DNA from: Owenia fusiformis
Taxonomy: Eukaryota; Annelida; Polychaeta; Sabellida; Oweniidae
Assembly: GCA_903813345.2 (NCBI GenBank)
Contig: CAIIXF020000007.1
Span: forward strand, 21,069,564 to 21,129,563
Length of the DNA: 60,000 nt
Reading direction: 5' to 3'
Shown here: piece after piece, positions 1-12,089 of the stretch
Position numbering within the stretch: position 1 is the stretch's first letter
Layout: each line of letters begins with the position of its first letter
Program-made: the position numbers and the translations under genes
The notes under the pieces: generated by a model
Databases searched by the model: none
Told to the model about the DNA's origin: nothing
Seen by the model: only the letters and a program-made list of their open reading frames with translations

Positions 1-480
1 TTTTGTTCATATTTGGTTTGTGAATACTATAAGCATGGCACACTGTCTAATGACACTTTTGGTCGAAGGCGGCAATTTTTAAAAATGGACGCCATTTTAA
101 CATATTTTATATAACTCGAAAAGTAGTGGAGCGATTTTGTTCATATTTGGTATGTGAATGACATAAGCATTGCACACTGTCTAATGACACTTTTGGTAGA
201 AGATGGCCATTTTGAAAAATGGCCGCCATTTAAATGTATTTTACTCGGCCTTTACTCGTTATTTTACGATTTTTGCTGTAACTCGAAAAGTAGTGGAGCG
301 ATTTTTGTTCATATTTGGTATGTGAATACTATAAGCATGGCACACTGTCTAATGACACTTTTGGTAGAAGGCGACCATTTTGAAAAATTTCCACCATTTT
401 AAAGTATTTTACTATAACTCGAAAAGTAGTGGAGCGATGTTTTCATATTTGTTATGTGAATACTATAAAGAAAAAGCCTA
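1..480. repeat. satellite-like tandem repeat, about 4 diverged units
   Basis: Units recur starting near 1, 135, 302 and 439. Each begins with a block containing ttttgttcatatttggt and runs through a conserved stretch with cacactgtctaatgacac and a tail reading taactcgaaaagtagtgga. Spacing is roughly 134-167 bp because of small indels. Open frames cross the array, but they only translate the repeat and carry no protein-like signal. The array enters from the left edge, so its full size is unknown. Confidence 0.75.
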
Positions 481-586
481 TTACTTCTTCTGATGACAAC
501 TTGGCTAGTGAGCAACCATTTTGAAAATGGTGGCCTTTCTTATGTGTGTTATTTTATGATATTTGCTACATATTTCGTTTGTAAAA

Positions 587-656
587 ATGCCAGCCGTTTC
601 TGTTCGATGGGATTCGCTACGCTTTGGCGTTGCCGTTCTTCTGGTTATGATTTCAG
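587..656 (+). CDS. possible signal-peptide first exon of the VOPP1-like gene
   Basis: An ATG at 587 opens a short frame beginning MPAVSVRWDS, followed by a hydrophobic run (FGVAVLLVMIS) and a plausible cleavage site near SDA. VOPP1-type proteins start with a signal peptide, and the location just upstream of the Cys-rich exon fits. However, no donor gives the phase needed to join directly to the exon at 735, which needs two bases from the left. The sequence also runs straight into a duplicated copy of the next exon's acceptor. Either an intermediate exon is missing or the locus is rearranged or misassembled. This is inference only. Confidence 0.3.
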
Positions 657-766
657 ATGCAGCGCCTACCAGTACTGTTGTGGTAACATAAACATATGAA
701 TGATAATGTAAAATATTATATTTTTTGATTTCAGATGCAGCGCCTACCAGTACTGTTGTGGTAACA
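648..766 (+). repeat. 41-bp direct duplication of an intron 3' end plus exon start
   Basis: The block at 648-688 (tgatttcag followed by the first bases of the Cys-rich exon) recurs exactly at 726-766, an offset of 78 bp. The downstream copy continues into the full exon. The upstream copy breaks off after gtaaca into AT-rich sequence. Two identical 3' splice acceptors therefore lie 78 bp apart. Confidence 0.9.
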
Positions 767-3447
767 ACTGCTGTGAGAGCTTTGCAGGATTTTACAGACT
801 TTGGTATTTCTGGTGAGTTAACACCTTAAAGAATTATTCCCATGAGATCAATCACCTTTCATTTTCAAAACAATTTCAGTTATGTGTGTTAAAAGTAAGA
901 TTTTTCTTCTGATAACATTGCTGATATATGTACCATATTTCAAGCTTATGTTCCATTGATTTGCTATATTTCAGGTGATGAGTGTCAGTGATGATGTTTT
1001 GTGTGTTATTTCAGGTTATTTTGACCATTGTTTTGTGTTGTTATATTCCAGGCTATGTATGCCATATTTCAGGTTACGTGTGCCATTGATGCTGATATTG
1101 TGCTATATTTCAGTCTAATTATTCTTTATATCAGGTGATTCATTGATCCTGATATGTGTGCTAAATCTCAGGCTATGTGTGCTATTTCTGTTGATATGTG
1201 TGCTATATTTTTCAGGTTATGTGTGCTATTGATGCTGATGTTCTGTAGTGGCAGTGGATACTGGTTCAAGAGACGCTATTACCAAAGAGTGTTGGTGACC
1301 AATGGTCAACCCCCATCTGGCCCTGTCAGCACAGCCACCACCAATACATACAATCAACCAAGTAAGATAGTTAGATTCTGAAACTCTCACTTGCAATCAA
1401 CCAAGTAAGATACTGTATATACATTCTAAAACTCTCACTTGCAATCAACCAAGTAAGATACTGTAGTTACATTCTAAAACTCTCACTTGCAATCAACCAA
1501 GTAAGATACTGTAGTTACATTCTAAAACTCTCACTTACAATCAACCAAGTAAGATACTGTAGTTACATTCTAAAACTCTCACTTGCAATCAACCAAGTAA
1601 GATACTGTAGTTACATTCTAAAACTCTCACTTGCAATCAACCAAGTAAGATACTGTAGTTACATTCTAAAACTCTCACTTACAATCAACCAAGTAAGATA
1701 CTGTAGTTACATTCTAAAACTCACACTTGCAATCAACCAAGTAAGATACTGTAGTTACATTCTAAAACTCTCACTTGCAATCAACCAAGTAAGATACTGT
1801 AGTTACATTCTAAAACTCTCACTTACAATCAACCAAGTAAGATACTGTAGTTACATTCTAAAACTCTCACTTACAATCAACCAAGTAAGATACTGTAGTT
1901 ACATTCTAAAACTCTCACTTGCAATCAACCAAGTAAGATACTGTAGTTACATTCTAAAACTCTCACTTGCAATCAACCAAGTAAGATACTGTAGTTACAT
2001 TCTAAAACTCTCACTTGCAATCAACCAAGTAAGATACTGTTGTTACATTCTAAAGCTCTCACTTGCAATCAACCAAGTAAGATACTGTAGTTACATTCTA
2101 AAACTCTCACTTGCAATCAACCAAGTAAGATACTGTAGTTACATTCTAAAACTCTCACTTGCAATCAACCAAGTAAGATACTGTAGTCAAATTCTAAAAC
2201 TCTCACTTGCAATCAACCAAGTAAGATACTGTAGTTACATTCTAAAACTCTCACTTGCAATCAACCAAGTAAGATACTGTAGTTACATTCTAAAACTCTC
2301 ACTTGCAATCAACCAAGTAAGATACTGTAGTTACATTCTAAAGCTCTCACTTGCAATCAACCAAGTAAGATACTGTAGTTACATTCTAAAACTCTCACTT
2401 ACAATCAACCAAGTAAGATACTGTAGTTACATTCTAAAGCTCTCACTTGCAATCAACCAAGTAAGATACTGTAGTTACATTCTAAAACTCTCAATTGCAA
2501 TCAACCAAGTAAGATACTGTAGTTACATTCTAAAACTCTCACTTGCAATCAACCAAGTAAGATACTGTAGTTAAATTCTAAAACTCTCACTTGCAATCAA
2601 CCAAGTAAGATACTGTAGTTACATTCTAAAACTCTCACTTACAATCAACCAAGTAAAATAGTAACATTCCAAAACTGAAATACCTTCAAACAACCATCCA
2701 AATATAGTTATACTTTGAAATACTTGAATACAATAGACCAAGTAAGATAATTACATTTTGAAAAAGCCACATATAATGAACCAAGTAAGACAGTTATATT
2801 CTAGAACATTTACATCCAATCAACCAAAATCATGTACATGTATATACATGTTTCAACTCTTGAGGGAGGGTGCCATTTTTCATAAATTCCTTTAAAAGAA
2901 GCACTGATGTTTCAGGCTCCAAAATGGTTACCATAGCAATATGTCACCACATGGATACAGTCACCAATTTGTTGTTATAATTTGTGAATCTGTATTTAAA
3001 ATAAATGATAATATTATTATGTTGATTATTGATAATGATAATTGATTGTCTCTGATTAGATCAAGCAAATAGATTGAAATAAATTGAATGAAATAGTATA
3101 TAATGAGAGCACATGTAATTGATAAACTGTATCAACACAAAGATATGAAATCAACACTGCATCTGACATTTATCAATCATAACACGGGGTAATATTTGTG
3201 ATTTTTTGTTGTAGGTCTGGCATACCCAAACATGTTTATGTCCCAAGCCTGCAGAGGAGTGCCAGTCCCTCCCCCTCACTATTCCACCATGGCCCCCACC
3301 CACTTAGGTGCTGCAGGCCCCCCTGCCTATGGCCAGAATGGAGGAGCCTACACTAACCCACCATATGGACCCCCTCCCGCCTATGATACTCTGGCTAAAC
3401 AACAGATGGCATTCGAGGAACATTCTCAGGCCCATGGTCAACAATAA
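735..3447 (+). CDS. VOPP1/WBP1-like PPxY membrane protein (3' part of gene)
   Basis: Three phase-compatible exons are supported: 735-812, 1216-1361 and 3215-3447 (stop included), about 152 residues. The first encodes a Cys-rich extracellular end (YQYCCGNNCCESF) running into RLWYFW. The second completes that Trp, then gives a single transmembrane helix (LCVLLMLMFCSGSGYWF) followed by a basic KRR stop-transfer. The last is Pro-rich with three PPxY motifs (PPHY, PPAY, PPAY). The CCG..CC / RLWYFW / CSGSGYWFKRR order is diagnostic of the VOPP1 (ECOP) and WBP1 family. These are small type I endosomal/lysosomal membrane proteins whose PPxY motifs bind WW domains of NEDD4-type ligases and WWOX. The N-terminal signal exon is not firmly placed. 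The second intron is expanded by a minisatellite. Confidence 0.85.
1352..2690 (+). repeat. 48-bp intron minisatellite carrying a 5' splice site in every unit
   Basis: Starting in the last 11 bases of the exon ending at 1361, the block caatcaaccaagtaagat recurs at 1352, 1394, 1442 and then every 48 bp to 2642, giving 28 near-identical copies. At least three decayed copies follow to about 2830. Each unit holds the exon tail, the exon/intron junction (caa|gtaaga) and the first intron bases. Substitutions are few, so the expansion is recent. Reading through any unit meets an in-frame TAG, so use of a later copy would truncate the protein. Confidence 0.95.
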
Positions 3448-4460
3448 CACTCGAGAGTAAAATATTTTGGGTATTATATTTGATAGCCTTGACATAGAGA
3501 GAGGAACTTGCATCGAAGAATCATCTGAGATGCAATATTTTATTACCATAGTATTTCAGAGAAGACTTCTGAACACCCTGTATATTGACCACCTACAGGT
3601 CTCCAGCTATTAGAGCAGACCTAACTTTGAATGTTAATTTATTTCTTTGCCATTGTGAACCATGGACCTATAGTGCAATACTAATTTGTATTTAAAGACT
3701 TGATTGTGCAATACATGGTATTTAGCGTTCATACCATTGAAAGAATTGGAATACCCTTGGACCAAGCATGTGTTTACACAGACATGTTAACTTATTTTTG
3801 AAATATTTGAAAATCATTGCTTAAATTAAAGATCACAAATATATGTCACCACCAGAAACAGTATTGTTCTAGTCTCCAACTTTTTTTGTGGTTTGCATTT
3901 GTAATAAATGGCAGGTAGTGACATTTTGCATGTTAATGTTATAAATTGTTCCCTCTTCTGTAGATGTTGCATTGTTTAAAATATCCTTATATTTTTATAT
4001 GAGGGATGTTCAATATGAATGCTCTCATTTTCATATTATATTGTATTATAGCATAGATGTTTTCAATGGCTTATTCAGACCAATAGATAAATACTATGTT
4101 ATCATTGAAATTATCATCTAGAGGGTTGTGATAATTGATAAATTAAGGAAAAGGTGCTCAGAGTCCATTCTGATCTTGAACTATATAAAAAGTAAAACAC
4201 TATTGGTATGGGTAAGCATTTTTTGCCTCTGTATTCAGGAAGGATTCTTAGTATGTAAGAAATGTATTGATGGTGTAAATTGCATGCTGTTAGAAATCAT
4301 AAAAATTGTTGTATTTTTGAAATTGGGCCTTTTAATGAATGGAGACCAATATTATGTGATGTATTGTCCCTGATTTCATTCTGTCCTGCATTGAAATACC
4401 ATGATTATTTAGCAATTGGTATTTGACAGTGGACAGAATAAAAGTTCAGGTCAAATTTTT
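3448..4460 (+). other. probable 3' UTR of the VOPP1-like gene
   Basis: AT-rich sequence follows the stop codon at 3447. Possible polyadenylation signals occur at about 3903 (aataaa) and 4437 (aataaa). No protein-like frame or splice structure is visible. The exact end of the transcript cannot be read from sequence. Confidence 0.45.
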
Positions 4461-6266
4461 GTCATAAGTCATATATTCTCAATTGCAATTCTCATTTATA
4501 TGATAGGATATTCATATGATGAATTACTAGTACTCCATTTACTCAATGTAATGATGCATAATATTATATTCTTGTGATACATAATGTAGTGTATAATACT
4601 CTGGAGGCCATTAACGGAAACTTTGTAAACTTACGAATTCATAGACTTTCTGTTAATGACCCCCTGTTTAGTACTCAAATGCATATGGCTGATAGGTTTA
4701 ATTTACTAAGATATAAGAATCAGTTAGTTTTCGCATATTCAGTCACAAGGTCAAACATAATCTGAAAATTAGCTAATTTGGGAGAAGTAGAAATCCTTTT
4801 CAATTTGTAAGGAAATGTTGATTTTTCCCTAGGAATCTCATTCAAACTGAAAAAATTGCTTACATCTTTTTTGGGGTGTGGGGTGGGGGAGCAGCAGGAA
4901 TTGTAACTGATACTGTAACCAAATTTTGAGACAGCATAGGCATGGTCCCTAAGTACTAATAGAATATTATACAATTTATATATGTCTTACCTATTGGTAC
5001 TTTGAAAGGCGGCTTGTATCATGGTGTACATATTTTATTAAGCATATGTATGTGCTTCTTTGGAATGTTATTGTATTATTCTAGTCAGAAAAGAAGCAAG
5101 AATCTATCTATACACTTTCAGTATTGTGATATAAAAACATACATAATATGATATTTACTGTAGAATATTTTATTTCTTTTTAGCAGTTGAACTAGTTGTG
5201 TATCTTGATCCTATCAAGGACTGGTTTAACAGTATGCTAGTTGTGCATGTTTACTGGAACTGTATTTCTATTGTCATTTTAATCATAGTGTGCAGTATTC
5301 ATTTTATTGTTTTGAAAATCTTGCTCTGGATACTAATGTAAATATGTAATGATTCTGTTTAATGAAGAATTTCATAAAAAATATTTTACAATTCACTGAT
5401 GCTAAAAATGTAATGAAACCTTAAATTTTGAAAAGTGCCATCATGATAAACCATGCCATCTCAAATATTCTCAGCCATGAGATGCCATGATATAATGAGC
5501 TTGATTTGGCGATCCAGGAGAGCCCAAAATTGAGGATTTTTGAGATCTTTCATCCCAGCTCATATTTCATTTAATTGGGGTCATTAAACTTGTGTACACA
5601 TGCCTGTGCTCATATCTGCTGTTAAATACAATGCCTATTATGTAATGTATTGACATTAAGGTAGATGATTACATGATAACAATCACACTTATTGACAGTT
5701 ATAACTTTTCCCATCTGATTTGCTCAGATCACAGAATATGCCTCATAATATCAGAGCATGTTTCAGGTGAAACAGAAAGATGCTATGAGTATCAGAATGG
5801 AAAAGTGCAATGAACAGTGTATTAGTGTATTTTAAGAATATTTGTCTATATGAGATACGTCGTTGAATAAGAATTACCTAGCTGTCCATGAAAGTTCTTC
5901 ATGTTTAAATTGGTTATAAACATTTTTCGAAATAAAATTTAAAATTGTACATGACACTGTAGGATCTGACATCATGAAAATATTAACAGGAAGTAACTTT
6001 GATATTGAAGTTTCACTCATACTTCCGTGTAATCTCTATAGGTATTTAGTCAACAGAAAGAGGGTGCTAGTGAGCTGAGAATTTATATCTACATATAATG
6101 TTATCAAGCTTCAAGGAGGCCTGGGTCCCAGGATTTGTTCTTGTACATAATGGAATATTTCAAAACAACCAAGAAGTGATCTAAGCATTAGTTCAAATCA
6201 TTTTGATTGCTTTAATGAATTTATAGCCAGTTGTGTTGTCAGGCAAAAACATTAACCATTCTTTGG

Positions 6267-6305
6267 TTATAACATGGGCTCTATCAGTAGAGCCCATGGT
6301 TATAA
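6267..6305. repeat. short hairpin with catgggctct arms
   Basis: Arms ttataacatgggctct and agagcccatggttataa pair across a few bases of loop. A closely similar hairpin occurs at about 32961-33002. Together they suggest a small palindromic repeat family, not a gene-specific element. Confidence 0.6.
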
Positions 6306-7241
6306 GTTTGAATGCACAGAAGAAAATGACTCCCATGTATTATGAAGGAATCTGGGAAACCAATTCTCCTTGAAGTAACCTCTCGTATATAAAAATAATG
6401 AAAAGATTGGAACTAGTGGAAGTTAAAAATACAAGTAAAGTAGATATGGAAAGCACCAAGCCATCAATCCAGAGATCTGAGTTGAATTTCTTGATGGCAT
6501 TGTAGGTAATTTACAGTACTAGATTTTCTGTTCTTATTTTATTTACAAGATATTGTTTCTTTTATTTTTGTTGTCAATAAATCTATTGTATCATAAAAAT
6601 TAATTGAAGTTTGTTATTTAGTAATTGTGGAGATCAAGCTTAAAGGGTTACGAGAAGCTTCCAGTATAAAAACAATATGGCAGCTCCAGGTGAGTCTACT
6701 GGATGAGTCTATTATTAAGAAATTAGGGGAGTTTTGTAAATTCCAGTTTATTGAAATCGTCTTGAAGATAAAATAATCCATTACAATGATTCTGTGAACA
6801 TCGGGAAGGTGAATTATCCAAAAGATTCACATGTGTCAGCCAATGTAAACCCTTGTTCTAATCCAAACTGCCCTGTTTCATTTACAGGACATTTCATAAG
6901 ACCATGCTATGTGCTAATACTTGAAGGGTATAAATCTAGATGTCAATTTTTCCTATTAAACACAAATAGAAGATTTCGAAACTTTTCCCATAAATGTGAA
7001 ATTGATTTTTCAAAATAAAAATCTCCCTTTTAAAAATATGTAATGATCTATACTATTCCTATGTAAAAAGGCAGGTGTTTAGGCAGTGACTTCAACCTTG
7101 ATCGAGTATTATTCCGGGATCGCGCCTTTTATACTAAACTGTTAGCAACACCAAAAACGAGCATTCGATTGGCTAAACGATATACATCACCCTTTAAAAC
7201 ACACGTTTTTCCTGTGAAGTCAGATTAAAATAAAATTAGTA

Positions 7242-7401
7242 CAGTGAAACCTGTAAATTGGAACACCTCTAAAAATGGAATACATCTGTTATTGGAACAC
7301 CTTCCAGAGTCCCAGGACCAACTGACTTAATGATAAATGAATCTCTATAAGTGGAACACTTTAGAAGTACCAAATGTATTGACCTTAGACAGGTTTTACT
7401 G
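7242..7401. mobile_element. 160-bp MITE, CAGTRAAACCTGT family
   Basis: Inverted ends begin cagtgaaacctgt and finish acaggttttactg, with ggaacacc-type repeats inside. The left end is flanked by TA. The same terminal sequence bounds a 178-bp element at 24351-24528. TA duplication and these ends fit a Tc1/mariner-type non-autonomous element. There is no coding capacity. Confidence 0.75.
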
Positions 7402-10195
7402 TCCAGTACATGTAATTGAAAATACCACTAGGTAGAATTCTGTGTCTGAGACATTTTGAGTCCTGTATAAGTAGAAATCTATTTGATTACTGAATATTTA
7501 TTTGTTGTTTTCATTGAATATAGAGATTATGAACAAATGGGCAGTAAAATGGAACTCATTCGTTAGACCAATATGATAGAAACCTTGATATTATTACTTT
7601 AAAATGGGGTTAAAAAAGTTTAGCTATTTAATCTAACTAAGAATCCAAATCTACATTTTCAAAGTTACATTATAGTACTATTGTAAGTTGTACATTAAGC
7701 GTATCTGTATATGGTCTTACATACTTGGATATTTAGGCACGTACAAGTTTGCCAATAGCGTTTTGGAAATCTTAATGGCAGGATGGCCCAAAAAGACCAT
7801 ATTTTCATGTGGGGATAACCTTATTTTTAATGATTTTCAACAATATTTTTGATGAAGATGCAGTAATCAATTTTGATGCCAATTTCTCTCCATCTCATGG
7901 CAAGCAGCAACAACTTAGGTGTGAGGATGCAACCTACCAGTAATGTAGAGTTTTATAAGCATGAAATTCCAGGAATACAACCTAAATGAATGCTCATTGT
8001 GTTATTTGTCAATGTGCTAATATGTACTTCAAGTAACAAGAGAACAAAAAATATATTGTATATAAAGTAAACATGTTTATTAGTAAAAAATAAAATGCTA
8101 ATAATATGTTTGCATATAATCAATCGTGTATATATCAACAAAATAATCTAATTCTACTTAATCTCTCAATTGGATTGTTATCTTGGCACCTCATTACTGC
8201 ATCATACCCTAATAAAAACATAAACATGACTCAAAATGAACATCAATGCTTTGAAAATCACCAATGCCCTTATAAGGTATTGTCTTTTATGTCCCACACT
8301 TAATTCTAATGGTTTCGATAATGGACTGGTGCCTTTATGAACGTTTTGAGTATAGAACTTAGAATAGCCTTTTATTGAAAGATGAATTCACACTTTTATT
8401 TTTTAACACGGATGGTTGTGTAATTAACAAAATGGATGACAGGAATTCAGTGTGAAACCTTTGAGATGACCCTTATTTATAACAAACACATACATAAACA
8501 CCTAAACTACTTAAACATAAACACCTGATAAACATGAGCACTTGAGGTTTAAATATAACAAATTCATATAATAGCAATTGTACACCTCTTTATAGGTCAA
8601 CAGGCAAACTGAATATAAAAACTTTTCAAATATTACAATTTTCATTGACAACAGAGGCTTCAAAAACATGAAGAGTCTCATGCGACTATGCATTTTTAAG
8701 TGTAATCTTTGTGAATCACCACTGTAGTACATTAATACCTGAAATCATGGTATAACATAAAGTCAGTAAAGGTTTTAATAACGAAAATACAATACACGTT
8801 CAAGCATCAAGTTCATATTAACTCCAAAATGAGAACTCTGTTTTCTAAAATCACAATGGACTTTTCATTACCAAATGATTCCTTATGATTTTGAATTAAA
8901 AATTCATCCCCAAAATTGCACAGATTTGTATAGTCAATGCCAAATTGTGATCTTCTTTTAAACTAAAATCAGAGTCACAGAAATAAAAATCTTATCAGTC
9001 TCTAATGTCATTACCTAGAAAAGTGTAACTATTGTTACAGAACCTAACATCAGTTACAAAAAATGTGACTCCTTCTTAGTGGCAATAAATATCTAAATTT
9101 TACAGAAATCATTCAACATCATACTACCAAAAACTTAATGTCAGACAGCCAAACCTACAGATAAACAAATGTGGGGTTTATACATATCCCAACCAAATGT
9201 TAGTAGAAACTGAAAAATACTCAACATTGAATATTAACATGGGCACAACTAGATAGAATGTCCATGATATTTACAATGAACTAGCATGTACAAAATAGGA
9301 TAAAACACAAGTGAAACGATATTCTAAAAAACGGTACATTTGTATAACAAGTACAGTACTACAACCTCTTTTATTTTCATTTCTTTTAATTCCTTTTAAT
9401 AAAAAGATGGCTAGTCTATTCAAAATACATATGCAGTATATTTTATACTCATCTGTATGCAAGAACTCTAAATTGTCATAGTTTAAAGTATTAGTTTAAT
9501 ATTTAGCAGTAAATAAGCCTGCAGTATTCTAAACCTAAAAGTAAATACTGTACTGAACATCATCATTTTTAATATTGCTGGTTAAAATATTGATAATTTG
9601 CATATAATACGGCAGGAAGACATCAATTTGATATATTCTATGTACATTTTGTGTACCACAAGTTTGGGACTAAATAATTCAGTCTATGAATCTTATAATA
9701 ATTTTGACATTCATCCATGTGTGTCCTTTGATAAAACACACAAACATTATTAAAGCACATGTAATGTATATAAGTACATTGTATATTTACATGTAGTGTA
9801 TATAAGTACATGTACTGTATTCAAGTACATATATACTGTAAGTACATGTGGTAAACATTTATCACTAAATGAATACAAAAAAATGTTGATGTGTGACACT
9901 TTCTTCACTGCAATACAATTCCACTGTCTTTATATAATTCTCATATGTAAAGTGGAATTTTAATCTGATTCTAATTAGTTAAAATAATAACTTCACTTTC
10001 CATGAACACTTCATTTATTCAATAATACCAACAGATCACTATTTATCTGTATGCTTCCACTTTAATTAGCAAAAACAGCATTTCATTAGTTGCAAAACAA
10101 TGACGCACTGAGATATCACATCAAAATATAACTTGTAAAATATTTAGTATAATATAAAGTATTTTCATATGTTAAAGTAATATGTGTCACTAAAT

Positions 10196-10410
10196 AAGCA
10201 GTCAGCCATGTATAACACACACTATCATTGTGCTTTATAACACACTATTGTTGTGCTGTATAACACACTATTGTTGTGCTGTATAACACACTATCATTGT
10301 GCTGTAAAACACACACTATCATATAACACACACTACCATTGTGCTGTATAACACACACTATCATATAACACACACTATCATTGTGCTGGATAACACACAC
10401 TATCATTGTC
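10196..10410. repeat. minisatellite of ataacacacactatcattgtg type
   Basis: Imperfect head-to-tail copies (about 20-27 bp) of a unit combining taacacac, actatcattg (or actattgttg) and tgctgta. Unit length is irregular because of internal deletions. It lies downstream of the stop of the MRL gene, probably in or beyond its 3' UTR. Confidence 0.75.
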
Positions 10411-10706
10411 TGTGCGGAAGCATGAACTCAAATACTACAATGTAATTTTGATATATCACAATAAAATGTCATATAATAATAACATATCAGACAATATTCC
10501 AATATAGAATATATAAAGGTCATTATTAGAAATGTTGTGACGAACAAGTCGCATATATTCATTGGTCCCCCTGTCCACCTCCTACCAATGTCCCCATTCA
10601 TCTCTTCTATATTCCTCTCTACATCTACATCATTAGCAGTCTCCCCACTCCCTACTTCTTATATTTTCTGAAGGAGTTAACAATGCATGCAGACAATAAC
10701 ACATAG

Positions 10707-12089
10707 TTATTTTCCAGATAAAGCTGTATGCTGGCTACGCTTAGGTGGTGGAGGTTTTGGTTTTGTCCCTGGGGGTTTCGGTGCTTTTGTAGGGGTTTGC
10801 TCCAATTGTGGAGGAGCAGTCAATAGCTCAGGGGGAGGAGGAGGGAGGTCTAGATCATTCATATCCATTTCAGAGGAAGCCATATTGGATTGTTCCATTT
10901 CTGGAGGTGGAGGGGGTGGTAGGTCAGTCATAGGGGGTGGAAGGTCAGAAATTACCTCTACAGGTGGGATAGGACTGCTATTTCTGGAAGATCCAGGTTT
11001 GCTATTGCGGGGAGAAGCAGGTTTTGACTTAACAGGAGGAGGAACTTTCAAAAGATTTTTATCTTTTTCCACTGCAGATGATTGTTCGGTTGGAGATTTT
11101 TCCTTTGCAGGGGCCCCTCGTTTCGTTAATGCTTTCTGTAGATCAGACATAAATGATTGATTTGATTGGATTGTTTCAACCATAGCACTGCGTTTTGGTG
11201 GGGGTGGAGGCCCTTGCTTTCCTTTTGTCTTTAGTTGAACTTTAGGGGGAGGAAGTCCTACAGGGGGTGGAGGTGGAGGAGGGGGGACTGGACCTGACCC
11301 GCTAGGAGGAGCTGGTGGAGCTAGAGGGGGTACCTGACCAGCAGAACCAGGTGGCGGGGGTGGCATAGGAAGTGAACTGTCACCTGAAACCCTCTTTGCT
11401 TTAATTGAACCAGGTTTTCTTGGTGGAAGGGGTGATGATTTCGGGGAACCTTCTGTTAAAGATGTTCCTGGTTTTCTAGCTAAAGGGGGAGATCCTCTTG
11501 AACTAGGTGACTTGGACTTCAACTTAAGTTCCTCTCCTATTGTTAGAGTGTGAGATGGGGGTCTGGGACTGGAGACAGGATGTTCAGGAGTAGGGGGTGG
11601 AAGCTCAGTAAAATTGTCATCGATTTTTGGACAAGAACTACCAATTTGTTTCTCGACACGTTTTGCTAACTCAGAACTCAATGGTATGTTCGGTGTCAGC
11701 TTTTTGGAGCGTCCGATAGTTCCATATTTATTTTCATCAGTTAAAATCTGAGGAGATTTGGACCTCAAAGTTCCAGTTTTGCTCTGTTCAGTGTGCACCA
11801 CGGAATCTGTGCTACTGTCAGATTTAGATGTATACCCACTTACTGATGAGGCCACAGACAATCTGTTACTTTCTCCCTGTATTTTAGGTGTGTCATGATC
11901 TTTCTGTGGTGGCTCATGGATCCCAGAATCTCTGATGCGTGATTTTCTTTTAGTATCCTGGGTGTTGATCTTGGGTAGAATGGTCTGTGGCATTAGGTTT
12001 GTGCTGTTGATATTAGGAGGCCCCTCAGTGTACCAGGTAAAAATGGCATCCTTCATTCTATTGTGATTCTCCATGAGCAACTTTCCATG
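10707..12089 (-). CDS. MRL gene, last exon: Pro-rich Ena/VASP- and SH3-binding tail
   Basis: This 460-residue exon starts HGKLLMENHN, directly continuing the PH domain's final helix (GIRIAK|HGK), and ends with a stop at 10707. It is Ser-rich first, then dominated by polyproline. Runs such as DLPPPPPPE and LDLPPPPPELL resemble acidic-flanked (F/L)PPPP ligands for EVH1 domains. PLPPRKPG and PPPPKRS resemble SH3 ligands. A conserved SFMSDLQKALTKRG segment matches the helix found near the C-terminus of MRL proteins. The PPPPELL...PPPPKR ending resembles lamellipodin. The Gly-rich frame on the opposite strand is only its shadow. Confidence 0.93.
   Translation of the reverse strand, partial: HGKLLMENHNRMKDAIFTWYTEGPPNINSTNLMPQTILPKINTQDTKRKSRIRDSGIHEPPQKDHDTPKIQGESNRLSVASSVSGYTSKSDSSTDSVVHTEQSKTGTLRSKSPQILTDENKYGTIGRSKKLTPNIPLSSELAKRVEKQIGSSCPKIDDNFTELPPPTPEHPVSSPRPPSHTLTIGEELKLKSKSPSSRGSPPLARKPGTSLTEGSPKSSPLPPRKPGSIKAKRVSGDSSLPMPPPPPGSAGQVPPLAPPAPPSGSGPVPPPPPPPPVGLPPPKVQLKTKGKQGPPPPPKRSAMVETIQSNQSFMSDLQKALTKRGAPAKEKSPTEQSSAVEKDKNLLKVPPPVKSKPASPRNSKPGSSRNSSPIPPVEVISDLPPPMTDLPPPPPPEMEQSNMASSEMDMNDLDLPPPPPELLTAPPQLEQTPTKAPKPPGTKPKPPPPKRSQHTALSGK

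Larger units (their letters stand above)
4461..10706. other. convergent intergenic/3' UTR stretch without a recognised gene
   Basis: This lies between the 3' ends of two convergent genes. Only short AT-rich frames occur. It contains a small hairpin at 6267-6305, a MITE at 7242-7401 and a minisatellite at about 10200-10410. The part nearest 10706 should include the 3' UTR of the minus-strand MRL gene. I see no RNA gene. Confidence 0.6.

Noticed and set aside
1352-2690. CRISPR-like array
   Set aside because: The whole 48-bp unit is conserved with no variable spacers, and it lies in a eukaryotic intron. It is a minisatellite.
10687-11160. Gly-rich plus-strand frame of 157 codons
   Set aside because: Antisense shadow of the polyproline tail of the MRL gene.
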